From positions 2,787,666-2,851,665 of the forward strand of contig NZ_KI912268.1 in assembly GCF_000242615.2 (NCBI RefSeq): 64,000 nucleotides of DNA. The letters are read 5' to 3'. Shown here in pieces: positions 51,556 to 60,723 of the stretch; within the stretch, counting starts at the first letter, position 1, and the number at the start of each line of letters is the position of its first letter. Below the pieces are notes generated by a model, which ran no database searches, was not told where the DNA came from, and saw only the letters and a list, made by a program, of their open reading frames with translations. Position numbers and translations under genes: made by a program. The DNA is from Holophaga foetida DSM 6591. Lineage in GTDB: Bacteria > Acidobacteriota > Holophagae > Holophagales > Holophagaceae.

Positions 51556-53298
51556 TCAGCAGGTGTCTTCCCGCAGTTGCTGCCACACCAGGGGTTCGCT
51601 CAGGTGTCCCGAGTCCTCGATGTGGCGGCTCTCGATCAGGTAGCGATAGCCCTGCTCGGTGAGGAAGAGCTGGCGGTTGCGGGCGAACTCCTGCTCGGTG
51701 GTGTCGCGGCTGATGAGGCTGTAGAAGTAGCTGACGTTGCGGTTCCCCTTGGGGCGCAGGACCCGGCCCAGGCGCTGGGCCTCCTCCTGGCGGGAGCCGA
51801 AGGTGCCGCTCACCTGGATGGCCACGCTGGCATCCGGGAGATCGATGGCGAAATTGGCCACCTTGCTCACGATGAGGATCCGCAGCTCTCCTGCCCGGAA
51901 TTGGCGGAAGAGTTCCTCCCGCTCCCTCTCCGGGGTCTGCCCCGTGAGGACGGGGACCTGCAGCCGCTTGCCCAGGATGCGCAACTGCTCCAGGTACTGC
52001 CCGATGATGAGAATGCTGTCCTCAGGGTGGCCAGCCAGGAGCTCATCCACCACCGTCAGCTTCAGGCTGTTCTCACTGGCGATGCGGAAGCGGGCCCGCT
52101 GGTCCGCCACGGCGTATTCCATGCGCTCGTCGGTGGGGAGAGGCACCCGGATCTCCAGGCAGTGGGCGGTGGCAATGAAGCCGTCCTTCTCCAGCACCTT
52201 CCAGGGCACATCCACCCGCTTGGGGCCGATGAGGCTGAAGACATCCTCCTCCTTGCCATCCTCCCGGACGAGGGTGGCGGTGAGGCCCAGGCGGCGCTTG
52301 GCCTGGAGTTCCGCCACGGCCCTGAAGATGGGGGCCGGGAGCATATGCACTTCGTCGTGGATCACCAAGCCCCAGTTGGCGGCCTCGAAGAGCTTGAAGT
52401 GCTCGAAGGGGCCTCCCTTGGTGCGGCGGTAGGTGAGGATCTGGTAGGTGGCGATGGTGACGGGGCGGATCTCCTTGGTGTCCCCGGTGTAGAGGCCGAT
52501 CTGGTCCTCCGTCAGGGTGGTCTTGTCCAGGAGCTCCTGCTTCCACTGCTTCACGGCGGTGACATTGGTGGTGAGCACCAGGGTGTGGGTCTGGAGCCGA
52601 GCCATGCAGGCGATGCCGATGACGGTCTTGCCAGCCCCGCAGGGCAGCACCAGGACGCCAGCCCCGCCTTCGGGGCCGCCTCCGGCGTGGAAGACATCCA
52701 CCGCGGCTCGCTGATAGGTGCGGAGGGTGAAGGGACGGCCGCTGCTACCGTGGCCTTCCCGCAGCTGGAAGGGGAGTGGATCACCATCCTTGTAGCCCGC
52801 CATGTCCTGGACGGGGTGCCCCAGGCGGACAAGCTGCAGCTTGGCCTCGCCCCGCATCCCTTCATGGAGGTAGATTCCCTTCTGATCTGGGTAGGATTCC
52901 GCCAGGAGGCCCTGGAGGCTGCGCTGGTTCTCCAGTTCCCAGTAAAGTCCCCGGTCGTCCATCTCCAGCGCTAGGCGATCCCCTTTCCTGACCAGACGCA
53001 GCCTTCCATAGCGGGTGCCGTGGTCCTGGATCTCCTGGATCAGGTTCTGGGGCACTGGGTACTTGGACCAGCGGTTGAGGGTGGAGAGGATGTCCTCGCA
53101 GGAGAGTCCGGAGGCCGAGGCGTTCCAGAGAGAGAGGGGAGTCACCCGGTAGGTGTGGATGTGCTCAGGGCTCTTCACCAGCTCGGCGAAGCCCGCCAGT
53201 TCGTCCCTCACCTGCTCAAAAGAGGGGTGGGCCACCTCCAGGAGGAGGGTGCGGTCGCTCTGAACGATCAGTGGGTTGTCGGGTCTCAAGGCAATCAC
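51556..53298 (-). CDS. XPB/ERCC3-family DNA helicase
   Basis: Superfamily 2 3'-5' DNA helicase of the bacterial XPB type, 580 residues, GTG start. An N-terminal XPB damage-recognition-like region (~1-190) precedes the core: Walker A VLPCGAGKTVIG, motif II DEVH in VIHDEVHMLPAP, the RED loop LVREDGKEEDVFSLIGPK, and motif VI SRQEEAQRLGRVLRPK. This arrangement is diagnostic of XPB. Bacterial XPB is of uncertain role (DNA repair or recombination). The C-terminus is EPLVWQQLREDTC. Single gene, convergent with the secreted protein gene. Confidence 0.95.
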   Translation of the reverse strand: MIALRPDNPLIVQSDRTLLLEVAHPSFEQVRDELAGFAELVKSPEHIHTYRVTPLSLWNASASGLSCEDILSTLNRWSKYPVPQNLIQEIQDHGTRYGRLRLVRKGDRLALEMDDRGLYWELENQRSLQGLLAESYPDQKGIYLHEGMRGEAKLQLVRLGHPVQDMAGYKDGDPLPFQLREGHGSSGRPFTLRTYQRAAVDVFHAGGGPEGGAGVLVLPCGAGKTVIGIACMARLQTHTLVLTTNVTAVKQWKQELLDKTTLTEDQIGLYTGDTKEIRPVTIATYQILTYRRTKGGPFEHFKLFEAANWGLVIHDEVHMLPAPIFRAVAELQAKRRLGLTATLVREDGKEEDVFSLIGPKRVDVPWKVLEKDGFIATAHCLEIRVPLPTDERMEYAVADQRARFRIASENSLKLTVVDELLAGHPEDSILIIGQYLEQLRILGKRLQVPVLTGQTPEREREELFRQFRAGELRILIVSKVANFAIDLPDASVAIQVSGTFGSRQEEAQRLGRVLRPKGNRNVSYFYSLISRDTTEQEFARNRQLFLTEQGYRYLIESRHIEDSGHLSEPLVWQQLREDTC

Positions 53299-53422
53299 GG
53301 AACCTCGGGTCCAAACGTACGAGCCTAGGATGAGAAGGCTTCCATGTAAACCCGAGGCTTTGCATGGGGGCAGTCCAGTGCTAAGCCCGGGTGCTTACTG
53401 CTATCTTTTCCCAGAGGTGCCC

Positions 53423-54700
53423 ATGGCCCAGCGACTGCTCTCCCTTCTGCCCCAGGAGGCCTTCCATCTGGTCCTGGTCTTCTTCCTATCCTTCCTGATC
53501 GGGCTGGAGCGGGAGGAGTTGAAGCAGAGCGGGCGCCGGGCCTTCGGCGGCGTGCGGACCTTCCCCCTGGTGGCCCTGATGGCTTACACCATCGCCTACC
53601 TGTCCCAGGGAAGCATCATGGCCGTGCTGCTGGGCTTCTGCGTGGTGGCCAGCTTCATGGTGGTCTCCTACTGGTTCAAGCAGCGGGATAGTCGAGGGGC
53701 TGGCATCACCACCGAGCTATCCGGTCTGGTGGTCTACCTCATGGGGGCTGCGGTCTTCTATGGCCACATCTGGTTCGCCTGCACCCTGGTGGTGGCCAAC
53801 CTCCTGCTCCTGGAACTCAAGGATGTGCTGGAGAGGCTGGCGGAAAAGATCAATGGTGAGGAGATCGTCACCTTCGCCAAGTTCCTGATGCTTTCGGCGG
53901 TGGTGCTGCCGCTGGTGCCCAACCAGGCCTTTGGCCCCTTCGCCATCAACCCCTTCAAGACCTGGCTGGTGGTGGTGGCTGTGAGTGCCGTGTCGTACGG
54001 CAGCTACCTACTCCAGAAGGTGACACGGGGGAGGGGGGGTATCTTCCTGGCGGCGGTCCTTGGTGGGGCCTACAGCTCGACGGTCACCACGGTGGTGCTT
54101 GCCAAGCGGGCCCGGGAGGCTGGACGGCCCCATGCCTACAGCGGGGCCATTCTGGCGGCCACCGGTTTGATGTACATCCGTGTCGTGATCCTGGTGGGAG
54201 CCTTCAATCTCTCCCTGGCCAGGGGCTTGGCCCCGGTTTTCCTATCTTTGGCCTTTCTGGCCATCCTGGTGGGCTGGGTCTGGTCCCGGCGTTCCGATGA
54301 GGGTGAGGCTCTGAGCTCCCTGGAGGCAGCCCCACGCAATCCCCTCCAGCTCCGCTCCGCCTTCGGCTTCGCCCTGGTCTTCCTGGTGATGCTGGCGGCC
54401 ACCCGCTTGGCGGTCATCCACCTGGGGCGGGGCGGTGTCTACACCCTGGCTGCCATCATGGGCTTGGCGGATGTGGATCCATTCATCATGGGCCTGACCC
54501 AGGGGGCGGGGAACGCGACCCCCATGCTCCTGGCCCTGGTGGGCATCACCATCGCCACCTCATGCAATAACTTGGCGAAGGCGGGCTACGCTCTCGGGTT
54601 CGCGGATCGTCGCACCGGGCGATGGGCGGCCTTCATGCTGGTATGCCTTTCCCTGTTGGGGATGCTCCTTGTGTGGGGATTCGCAGCCCGCCTGTCATGA
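53423..54700 (+). CDS. MgtC/SapB-like DUF4010 membrane protein
   Basis: 425 residues from the ATG at 53423 (agaggtgcccc site). The N-terminal domain resembles MgtC: FFLSFLIGLEREELKQSGRR, GGVRTFPLVALMAY. A longer C-terminal part (DUF4010) adds about eight more membrane helices (e.g. ILATGLMYIRVVILVGAFNL-like and LAAIMGLADVDPFIMGLTQG). About 12 helices in all. MgtC proteins affect Mg homeostasis or phosphate-related regulation; the role of DUF4010 proteins is not settled. Its stop overlaps a small convergent gene by 6 bases. Confidence 0.85.
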   Translation: MAQRLLSLLPQEAFHLVLVFFLSFLIGLEREELKQSGRRAFGGVRTFPLVALMAYTIAYLSQGSIMAVLLGFCVVASFMVVSYWFKQRDSRGAGITTELSGLVVYLMGAAVFYGHIWFACTLVVANLLLLELKDVLERLAEKINGEEIVTFAKFLMLSAVVLPLVPNQAFGPFAINPFKTWLVVVAVSAVSYGSYLLQKVTRGRGGIFLAAVLGGAYSSTVTTVVLAKRAREAGRPHAYSGAILAATGLMYIRVVILVGAFNLSLARGLAPVFLSLAFLAILVGWVWSRRSDEGEALSSLEAAPRNPLQLRSAFGFALVFLVMLAATRLAVIHLGRGGVYTLAAIMGLADVDPFIMGLTQGAGNATPMLLALVGITIATSCNNLAKAGYALGFADRRTGRWAAFMLVCLSLLGMLLVWGFAARLS

Positions 54701-54886
54701 GGCGGAGGCTATTCTCCAGCGGGCCAGGGGGCGGGTGGACAGATCCCAGACCTGCAGGCCCCAGGGCAGCCTGGAGACCCCCAGCTTTCGGCGGATGAGG
54801 CCCTTGGCCTCCGCCTCGCTGTGGGCCTCGATGGGGCCGTATTCCATGAAGTAGCCGGGCAATTTGTAACCGAACGACTTGACCAT
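54695..54886 (-). CDS. Small conserved-looking protein, unknown
   Basis: 63 residues from the ATG at 54886 with taggagcctgcg upstream, a good ribosome site. The sequence begins MVKSFGYKLPGYFMEYGPIE and ends in WDLSTRPLARWRIASAS. It is balanced in charge with no membrane helix or signal. The stop overlaps the end of the DUF4010 gene. No family recognised, but codon use and start signal support a real gene. Confidence 0.55.
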   Translation of the reverse strand: MVKSFGYKLPGYFMEYGPIEAHSEAEAKGLIRRKLGVSRLPWGLQVWDLSTRPLARWRIASAS

Positions 54887-55196
54887 CGCAGGCTCCTAGA
54901 GGGGTGGCACGGTGGTGATCCCTGGTATGGAGAGATGATTCGCCCAAATTCCCGATCGGTCAAGTATAAAAAGCGAAAAAAACAAAAAAATACGTTTCTG
55001 TTTGTGCCTGTCGCTCGGGAATGGATTTCGTGTCGAGGCATGGCTTTGAATTAATCGACCAGCAAAGTTGCTGTTTGATGTGTTTTTATTCATGTCGTGT
55101 CGGGGAGTTGTCGAATGGAATGTCTATCTGCTGCGGGCAAAGCTCATCACCTTTCCGTCGTGGATCGAACCCAGACGGATCCCTGTGGAGGTTTCC
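54887..55196. other. AT-rich intergenic region before the PstS-like gene
   Basis: 310 bases. At 54960-55100 it is AT-rich, with the run aaaaagcgaaaaaaacaaaa. A small hairpin, cagcaa-agt-tgctg, is followed by ttgatgtgttttt (about 55060-55090), which could end a short transcript. No gene is supported; an upstream extension of the PstS-like frame is unlikely. Confidence 0.4.
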
Positions 55197-56150
55197 ATGC
55201 GTTTCAGTGCTCCATCCCTGCTGCTGGCTCTGGTCTCAGTCTTCGGCTCTGCTCAGGTCGCAAGGATCGACCCCAATCTCCCCTCCTATAAGCCACCCGT
55301 AGGCTTCACGGGCACGGTGAATCTGGTCGGGTCCGACAATCTCGAATCCATCGTCCACCAGTGGTTCGGCCAGTTCCGGAAATACCATCCCGACGTGACG
55401 CTCAAGGTTTCTTCCGAGGGCTCTACGGCCGGAGTGCTGGCCCTGCTTGAGGGGGAGAGCCTGATCGCGACCATGAGCCGGGAGATGAGCAAGTCGGAGG
55501 TGATGTCCTTCCAGAGCAAGTTCGGCTATCCTCCGACCCGTGTGGTGATCGGACTGGATGCCCTCGGGGTCTTCGTCCATCCCTCCAATCCAATCCAGGC
55601 CCTGAGCCTCGAACAGCTGGATGCGATGTTCTCCACCACCCGGAAGCAGGGAGCCCGGGACTCCATTACCACCTGGGGAGGCCTCGGCGTCACGGGCGAA
55701 ATGGCCAATCGCCGCATCATGATGTATGGGCGGGATGAGAATGCCGGGCCGAGGGTGTTCTTCAGGGATAAGGTGCTGCTCAAGGGCGAGTTCCGTCCGG
55801 GCATCCCGGCCCTGGAGGATTCGTCCTCGGTGGTAGAGGGGGTTTCCCTCTCTCCCGGTGCCATCGGCTATGCCCCGGTCTCCGAGATCACCTCCTTCGT
55901 GAAGCTGGTTCCGATCATGGTCGGGGGGGCGAAGGTCACGCCGACCCTCGATACGATCATGAAGAGCGACTACCCCCTGACGCACTTCCTCTACCTATAT
56001 GTCAACAAGGCCCCGGGGCGTCCTCTGCCTCCTGCGGTCCAGGGCTTCCTTACCTTCGCCTTCTCCAAGGAGGGACAGACGTCCGTGGCCACCAGCGGCC
56101 TGCCGATCCCTGCCGACGTGGCCAAGGCTATGCTCAACAAGATCCAGTAG
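55197..56150 (+). CDS. PstS-like phosphate-binding protein, exported
   Basis: 317 residues from the ATG at 55197 with ggagg upstream. Signal peptide FSAPSLLLALVSVFGSAQ. The body follows the PstS pattern: GTVNLVGSDNLESIVHQWFG, SSEGSTAGVLALLEGESLIA, SREMSKSEV, VHPSNPIQALSLEQLDAMF, SLSPGAIGYAPVSEI. It binds an oxyanion, probably phosphate. No pstC, pstA or pstB is next to it, so it may serve a sensing or solitary role. The next gene, 10 bp downstream, is a REC/DUF4388/PEGA protein. Confidence 0.82.
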   Translation: MRFSAPSLLLALVSVFGSAQVARIDPNLPSYKPPVGFTGTVNLVGSDNLESIVHQWFGQFRKYHPDVTLKVSSEGSTAGVLALLEGESLIATMSREMSKSEVMSFQSKFGYPPTRVVIGLDALGVFVHPSNPIQALSLEQLDAMFSTTRKQGARDSITTWGGLGVTGEMANRRIMMYGRDENAGPRVFFRDKVLLKGEFRPGIPALEDSSSVVEGVSLSPGAIGYAPVSEITSFVKLVPIMVGGAKVTPTLDTIMKSDYPLTHFLYLYVNKAPGRPLPPAVQGFLTFAFSKEGQTSVATSGLPIPADVAKAMLNKIQ

Positions 56151-56159
56151 TGATCCGCA

Positions 56160-57407
56160 ATGCCCAGTCTCCTTTTTGGTCCTTTTGATCCGCGAATGCA
56201 CACCCTGATCCAGGAGGCTCTGGCGGCCCTCGGGCCGGACTGCAAGCCGAGGTTCCTGGGGGGGGGTGAGGAGATGTTCCGCTCTCTGGGGCGCGCAGAA
56301 GGGGATCTGCTGTTCGTGGATCTGGACATCCCCGGGTCCGAAGCCTGCCTCGCAGAAGTGGCCCGCCTGCGGTCGGCCATTCCCGTGGTGGGCGTCGGGA
56401 CCGAGCCCCAACCGGATGTTGCGGGTTTCGAGGTCCGCTTCCCCCAGCGCTATTTCCCCATGATGACCTACCTCCGGAAGCCCTTGGCCCTGGATGCCCT
56501 GATCCTGGCCTTCCAGGGGGAGATCCGGCAGCTGGCGAGGGGGGTGATCGAAGGGCTCAGTCTTCCGAGTCTGCTGCAGATGCTCAACATCGAACGGAAG
56601 ACCTGTACGATCCGGGTGATCTCGGGAAGACGGGTGGGCTTTTTCTACATGCAGGGTGGCGAGTTGATCAATGCGCGGTTCCGGCGGGTCGAAGGCCTTG
56701 AGGCCGCCGTCAGACTGCTTGCCGCAGACTCACCAAGGGCTGAGATTCAGAGCCAGCTCCATGATTCCACCCGACGAATCCAGGGGCGTCTGGAGGAAGT
56801 CCTGATGGAGGCCATGCAGTTCAAGGATGAGGACACGGACCACCGGAATGCTCAACCGGCGTCCCAGGACGAGGTCGAGGACGATGCCCTGCCCGAATCC
56901 GAGACCGGGAAATGGCACTTCGATGCCGACCGGAAAGGCCCAGTCCTTCCCCGGAAGAGGCGGCTTCTGCTCCCGATCCTGGCGGCGTGTGGTCTGCTGG
57001 GAGTGGTCGCCTTGGCCGCCCTGCCTTTTCGGAAGGTCTCCATCCGAGTCCAGTCCGTGCCAGCGGGGGCGACCTTGAGCCTGGATGGCCAGAGATTGGG
57101 CAGCGCGCCGATGCTAATGAAGGTTCCCAGGCCCCTCAGGGGCACCATCCGGGCCGAGGCGGTGGGCTATGCTCCCCTGATCCGCGAACTCAAGGATGGG
57201 GACAAGGAGCTTGATCTTGTCCTGGAACCCCTGCCCAAGCCTCCCCCACCGGTGGCCGAGGCTGATCCCGAGCCTGAACCTGAACCCGAGGAGCCTCCCG
57301 CGAGCCGCACACCCCGGGTCCGTCAGAAGCGCAAGCCGACCAGACAGGCAAGCCCGCCACCGGCGCGGGCCGGAAGGCGGGGCGATGTCTTCGATCAGGT
57401 GAGGTGA
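56160..57407 (+). CDS. REC-like/DUF4388/PEGA protein
   Basis: 415 residues. The N-terminal ~115 residues resemble a receiver: the phosphoacceptor Asp is plausible in LFVDLDIPG and Lys in LRKPLALDAL, but the usual acidic pair is missing (LLFGPFDP). A DUF4388 domain follows (~125-220: VIEGLSLPSLLQMLNIERKT, VGFFYMQGGELINARF). A membrane helix lies at ~268-288 (LLLPILAACGLLGVVALAAL), then a PEGA-type domain (SVPAGATLSLDGQRLGSAPM) and a Pro/Glu-rich tail ending in DVFDQVR. DUF4388 domains mark two-component or gliding-type outputs. Together with the PstS-like gene it may be a solute-response pair; this is an inference. Confidence 0.72.
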   Translation: MPSLLFGPFDPRMHTLIQEALAALGPDCKPRFLGGGEEMFRSLGRAEGDLLFVDLDIPGSEACLAEVARLRSAIPVVGVGTEPQPDVAGFEVRFPQRYFPMMTYLRKPLALDALILAFQGEIRQLARGVIEGLSLPSLLQMLNIERKTCTIRVISGRRVGFFYMQGGELINARFRRVEGLEAAVRLLAADSPRAEIQSQLHDSTRRIQGRLEEVLMEAMQFKDEDTDHRNAQPASQDEVEDDALPESETGKWHFDADRKGPVLPRKRRLLLPILAACGLLGVVALAALPFRKVSIRVQSVPAGATLSLDGQRLGSAPMLMKVPRPLRGTIRAEAVGYAPLIRELKDGDKELDLVLEPLPKPPPPVAEADPEPEPEPEEPPASRTPRVRQKRKPTRQASPPPARAGRRGDVFDQVR

Positions 57408-57416
57408 GAACGTGGC

Positions 57417-57863
57417 CTACTGCTTGTAGGCCCCACAGGCAATGATGATCTCGTCCAGCTTCTCGACGTAGCATTCCTTCTGCTGGACCTCATCGGTCAC
57501 TGGGTTCTTGAATTTGTAGGCGAACCAGCCCTTGCCCGGGCCTTCGGCGATCTTGACGGCCTCCTCGGCATAACGCACCGAATCCCCGCCGGACTTCTCG
57601 GAAGCATCCTTGCCCACCAGCTTGGGGTTGGCACCGTTGGCCAGCATGACACCCTCCATGTCCACCACCCAGATGTAGAGATTTCCTTTGTGGAAGGCGC
57701 CTCCTGGCGTATTGGCCTCCTTGATGAGCTTGTAGGCTCCGTGGGTCTTGGCAAAGGTTACTGCCTCTTTGACCAGGGCTTCAGCGTCTGCGGGCCCCTG
57801 GGCGCTGAGGATGCTGAAAAGGGCGGTTCCGAGGGCGATCCGGGTGAACAGGCGAGCCGTCAT
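57417..57863 (-). CDS. Exported single-Cache domain protein
   Basis: 148 residues. Signal peptide FTRIALGTALFSILSAQGPA, then a Cache_2-like sensor fold: DAEALVKEAVTFAKTHGAYK, IWVVDMEGVMLANGANPKLV, and KGWFAYKFKNPVTDEVQQKE with the aromatic/Asp ligand pattern of small-molecule-binding periplasmic domains. No transmembrane or cytoplasmic output is attached, so it must act with a partner. Cache domains of this short secreted kind are common in organisms with many chemoreceptors. Confidence 0.8.
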   Translation of the reverse strand: MTARLFTRIALGTALFSILSAQGPADAEALVKEAVTFAKTHGAYKLIKEANTPGGAFHKGNLYIWVVDMEGVMLANGANPKLVGKDASEKSGGDSVRYAEEAVKIAEGPGKGWFAYKFKNPVTDEVQQKECYVEKLDEIIIACGAYKQ

Positions 57864-57924
57864 GAAGTCCTCCGTTAGGCGGTTTCAGACCTTTGATCGG
57901 GAGCATGCCTGTTTTTCATGAATA

Positions 57925-59352
57925 TCAAAAGCGCAGGTCACGCTCCCCTGCCTTGATCCGCTGGAGGTAGGCCTCCGTCGTCTCCCGGGCCTTGGGGTTG
58001 GGAATCGTGGCCAGTTCCTTGGCGATGGCGGCTTCGCCCAGGGCCTTCAGTTCCTCGTTGCCGTAGTCCGTGAGGTATTCCTGAAGCGTGAGCAGGGCAT
58101 TTGGCTGGCAGACGTTGGCGATCTGGCCCACCTTGGCCAGGGCCATGAAGCGGTCCCCGGTGCGGCCTTCGCGATAGCAGGCGGTGCAGTAGCTGGGGAT
58201 GTAGCCCGCCTTCAGGAGGTCCCGCAGCATCTCCGGGGTCGAGCGGCGGTCCTCGGGCTCGAACTGGGGCTTCATGTCCTCGAAGCCCAGCTTGTCGGCG
58301 TGGGCGTATCCGCCGACCCCGCAGTTGGAGCCAGCGCTCACCTGGGTGATGCCCAGGGCGATGACCTCATCCCGGTAGCCTTCAGGCTCGCGGGTCGAGA
58401 GGATCATCCCGGTATAGGGGACGGCGAGCCGCAGGGTCGCCACGATCCGCTTGAAGTCGTCATCGCTGACGCGGTGGGGGTAGTCGGCGGAGTGGACCCC
58501 CTCGGCCTTCCGGATGCGTGGCATGGAGATCGTGTGGGGGCCGACCCCGAAGACCGCCTCCATGTGCTCGGCATGCATAAGCATGGCCACAGTGTCGTAC
58601 TTCCAGTCGTAGAGGCCGAAGAGGGCGCCGAAGCCCACGTCATCGATGCCGCCCTGCATGGCGCGGTCGTGGGCCTCGGTGTGGTACTCGTAGTTGTGCT
58701 TGGGCCCCCCGGGGTGGACCCGCTCATAGGTGGGCTTGTGGTAGGTCTCCTGGAAGAGGATGTAGGTCCCGATCCCGGCGTCCTTTAGGCGGCGGTAGTT
58801 CTCAACCGTCGTGGCGGCAATGTTGATGTTGGCCCGCCGGATGGCGCCGTTGTCGAGCTTCTGCTCGTAGATGGTTTTGATGCAGTCCAGGATGTACTCG
58901 ATGGGACAGTTCTTCGGATCCTCCCCGGCCTCCAGGGCCAGCCGCTTGTGGCCCATGCGCTCCAGGACCAGCACTTCCTCGATCAGTTCCTCCCGGGTGA
59001 GCTTGCGGCGGGTCGTACAGTTGTCATGGTTGTAGCCGCAGTAAGTGCATCGGTTAACGCAGTGGTCTGAGAGGTATAGAGGGGCGAACATGACGATGCG
59101 GCGTCCGTAGATGTGCTCCTTGATGCGCCGGGCCAGACCGAAGGCCTCCCCCAGAATGGCGGAGTCCTGGATTTCGAGCAGCACGGCGGCTTCGCGGTGG
59201 CTGAGGCCTTTGTAGGTCTCGGCCTTGGCCAGAATTGCCCGAACCTGGGCAGGATCCTGCGCGGCGCTTTTGGCGGCCTCCAGGGTCGCCAGGATCTCAT
59301 CGTGGTTGATGAAGTCGTTGGAATCCATGGATTTGGGGTTGTAGATGGCCAT
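57925..59352 (-). CDS. hydG: [FeFe]-hydrogenase maturase HydG
   Basis: Radical SAM tyrosine lyase making CO and cyanide ligands for the [FeFe]-hydrogenase H-cluster. The ATG at 59352 (aggagg site) gives 475 residues; the longer frame includes the adjacent gene. Radical SAM cluster C98-x3-C102-x2-C105 in DHCVNRCTYCGYNHDN. The C-terminal motif C-x2-C-x22-C in SYCTACYREGRTGDRFMALA marks HydG as distinct from ThiH and from HydE. Other landmarks: VGFGALFGLYDWKY, VSAGSNCGVGGYA. hydE, hydF and hydA are not in the window. Translation is coupled to the upstream regulator (TGATG). Confidence 0.95.
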   Translation of the reverse strand: MAIYNPKSMDSNDFINHDEILATLEAAKSAAQDPAQVRAILAKAETYKGLSHREAAVLLEIQDSAILGEAFGLARRIKEHIYGRRIVMFAPLYLSDHCVNRCTYCGYNHDNCTTRRKLTREELIEEVLVLERMGHKRLALEAGEDPKNCPIEYILDCIKTIYEQKLDNGAIRRANINIAATTVENYRRLKDAGIGTYILFQETYHKPTYERVHPGGPKHNYEYHTEAHDRAMQGGIDDVGFGALFGLYDWKYDTVAMLMHAEHMEAVFGVGPHTISMPRIRKAEGVHSADYPHRVSDDDFKRIVATLRLAVPYTGMILSTREPEGYRDEVIALGITQVSAGSNCGVGGYAHADKLGFEDMKPQFEPEDRRSTPEMLRDLLKAGYIPSYCTACYREGRTGDRFMALAKVGQIANVCQPNALLTLQEYLTDYGNEELKALGEAAIAKELATIPNPKARETTEAYLQRIKAGERDLRF

Positions 59353-59618
59353 CACGCCTCCTGCTGTGCGGCGTTCTCTCGGGTGAGCGCCGTCTTGACC
59401 GAGATATTGCGAACCCGTCCCAGACGTCCGGTCATGGCGCTGATCTGGTCGTTCTCCCCGTCCACGATGATGGAGATCACCGACACATGGCGGTCCCGGT
59501 GAGGGATCCCCATGCGCCCGACGACGAGCTCCGCGAATTCGTGCAGGATGGCGTTGACCTCCGGCGCCGAGGCCAGATCCTCCACCACGATGCCCACAAC
59601 TCCCAGGCGCTTCGACAT
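59352..59618 (-). CDS. Iron-only hydrogenase system regulator (TM1266 family)
   Basis: 88 residues from the third in-frame ATG (59618, aaggg site); two earlier ATGs are possible. It matches the TM1266 family: KRLGVVGIVVEDLASAPEVN, HEFAELVVGRMGIPHRDR and VSVISIIVDGENDQISAMTG, an ACT-like fold that often sits beside hydrogenase maturation genes. Its stop overlaps the hydG start by one base (TGATG). This supports the hydrogenase link of hydG. The exact regulatory target is not established for the family. Confidence 0.88.
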   Translation of the reverse strand: MSKRLGVVGIVVEDLASAPEVNAILHEFAELVVGRMGIPHRDRHVSVISIIVDGENDQISAMTGRLGRVRNISVKTALTRENAAQQEA

Positions 59619-59814
59619 ACCCATCATCCCTTGGCAAGGCCCGGCGCGAAAAAGAGAAGGCGCGGCTCCACCGGGATGGTGGCTGGCGTCCTCCCGCTCA
59701 GGTCAATGAGCTTCGCGGTCGGGGGAAGGTTGAACCTATCCGACGCCGGAACGGATTCCGATGCCCGATGTTTCTACTCTAGACCCGCTGGGGGGAAAGG
59801 CAAGCCGCAGGGTT

Positions 59815-60720
59815 TCATTCCCGCCAGTGGAGGGTCCTTGTCTCCGGAAGGCAGGTCTCCACTTCGAGCCTGCCAGCCTGGATGAGGACCGGAACGGCCC
59901 GGTTCATGGTGGGGGTGAGATCCTGGGCCGAGGTGAGCTCCGTGGATCCGATCCGCACCCAGGCATCCCGTCCAGAGCGTTTGGCGGCATAGAGGCAGGT
60001 ATCGGCCAGATCGACTACCCTCTCCCAGGTAAGGGCGTTCGGGGCGCTCCCGAGAAAGGGGAATACTGCCGCCCCGATGGAGCAGGTCACGCTAAGCGGA
60101 TCTCTTTGCCCGATCTGGAAGGGATGTTCCGCCACACTCCGGCGGATGCGTTCGCAAAGTGGCCCCAGGCCTGAGGTGTCGAGGTCCCTGGCGACGATCA
60201 AGAATTCCTCTCCGCCCCAGCGGATGACGCTGTCCGTATCCCGGCATGCTCCGGCGAGGAGTTGGCAGACCTGGATGATCACCTGATCGCCAGCGCGATG
60301 TCCGTACGTGTCGTTCACGTGCTTGAAGTGGTCGATGTCCACCATCACGAAGGCGATGTCCACGTTCGAGGTGACACGTTCCGGGTGGCCTCGATGGATG
60401 TTCCGGTGGTTGCGGATCGCCTTGGCCACCTCTTCGCGGATGGCCACATTCAGGAATCGCCGGTTCATGAGCCCGGTCAGTTCATCCGTCATGCTGAGCT
60501 TGCGCAAGTGCTCGAGGGCTGCCTGCAGCCGATGGGTCAGCTCCCGCATCTCCTCGCTGCTCAGGCGCAGACTGCGTTCCAGGGTGTAGCGGTCCAGATC
60601 TGATCCGATATACGATTTATCTATGCGTTCGAGGAACTGGATCCATTTCTCCGGATCCGGGGCTTCCTCCGGTGTGAGTCCGAGCTTCCGGAGTTGGCGC
60701 TTGAGAATGGGGTGGAACAC
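59815..60720 (-). CDS. Diguanylate cyclase (GGDEF)
   Basis: 301 residues, soluble. The N-terminal ~75 residues are helical (SYIGSDLDRYTLERSLRLSS) with no clear sensor fold. The GGDEF domain (~80-260) has TDELTGLMNRRFLN, VDIDHFKHVNDTYGH, and the active motif IRWGGEEFLIVA. The I-site RDTD lies five residues before the motif, so product inhibition is likely. It starts at GTG three bases after the FIST gene's stop, so it is in the same operon as that sensor. Confidence 0.92.
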   Translation of the reverse strand: MFHPILKRQLRKLGLTPEEAPDPEKWIQFLERIDKSYIGSDLDRYTLERSLRLSSEEMRELTHRLQAALEHLRKLSMTDELTGLMNRRFLNVAIREEVAKAIRNHRNIHRGHPERVTSNVDIAFVMVDIDHFKHVNDTYGHRAGDQVIIQVCQLLAGACRDTDSVIRWGGEEFLIVARDLDTSGLGPLCERIRRSVAEHPFQIGQRDPLSVTCSIGAAVFPFLGSAPNALTWERVVDLADTCLYAAKRSGRDAWVRIGSTELTSAQDLTPTMNRAVPVLIQAGRLEVETCLPETRTLHWRE

Positions 60721-60723
60721 GTT

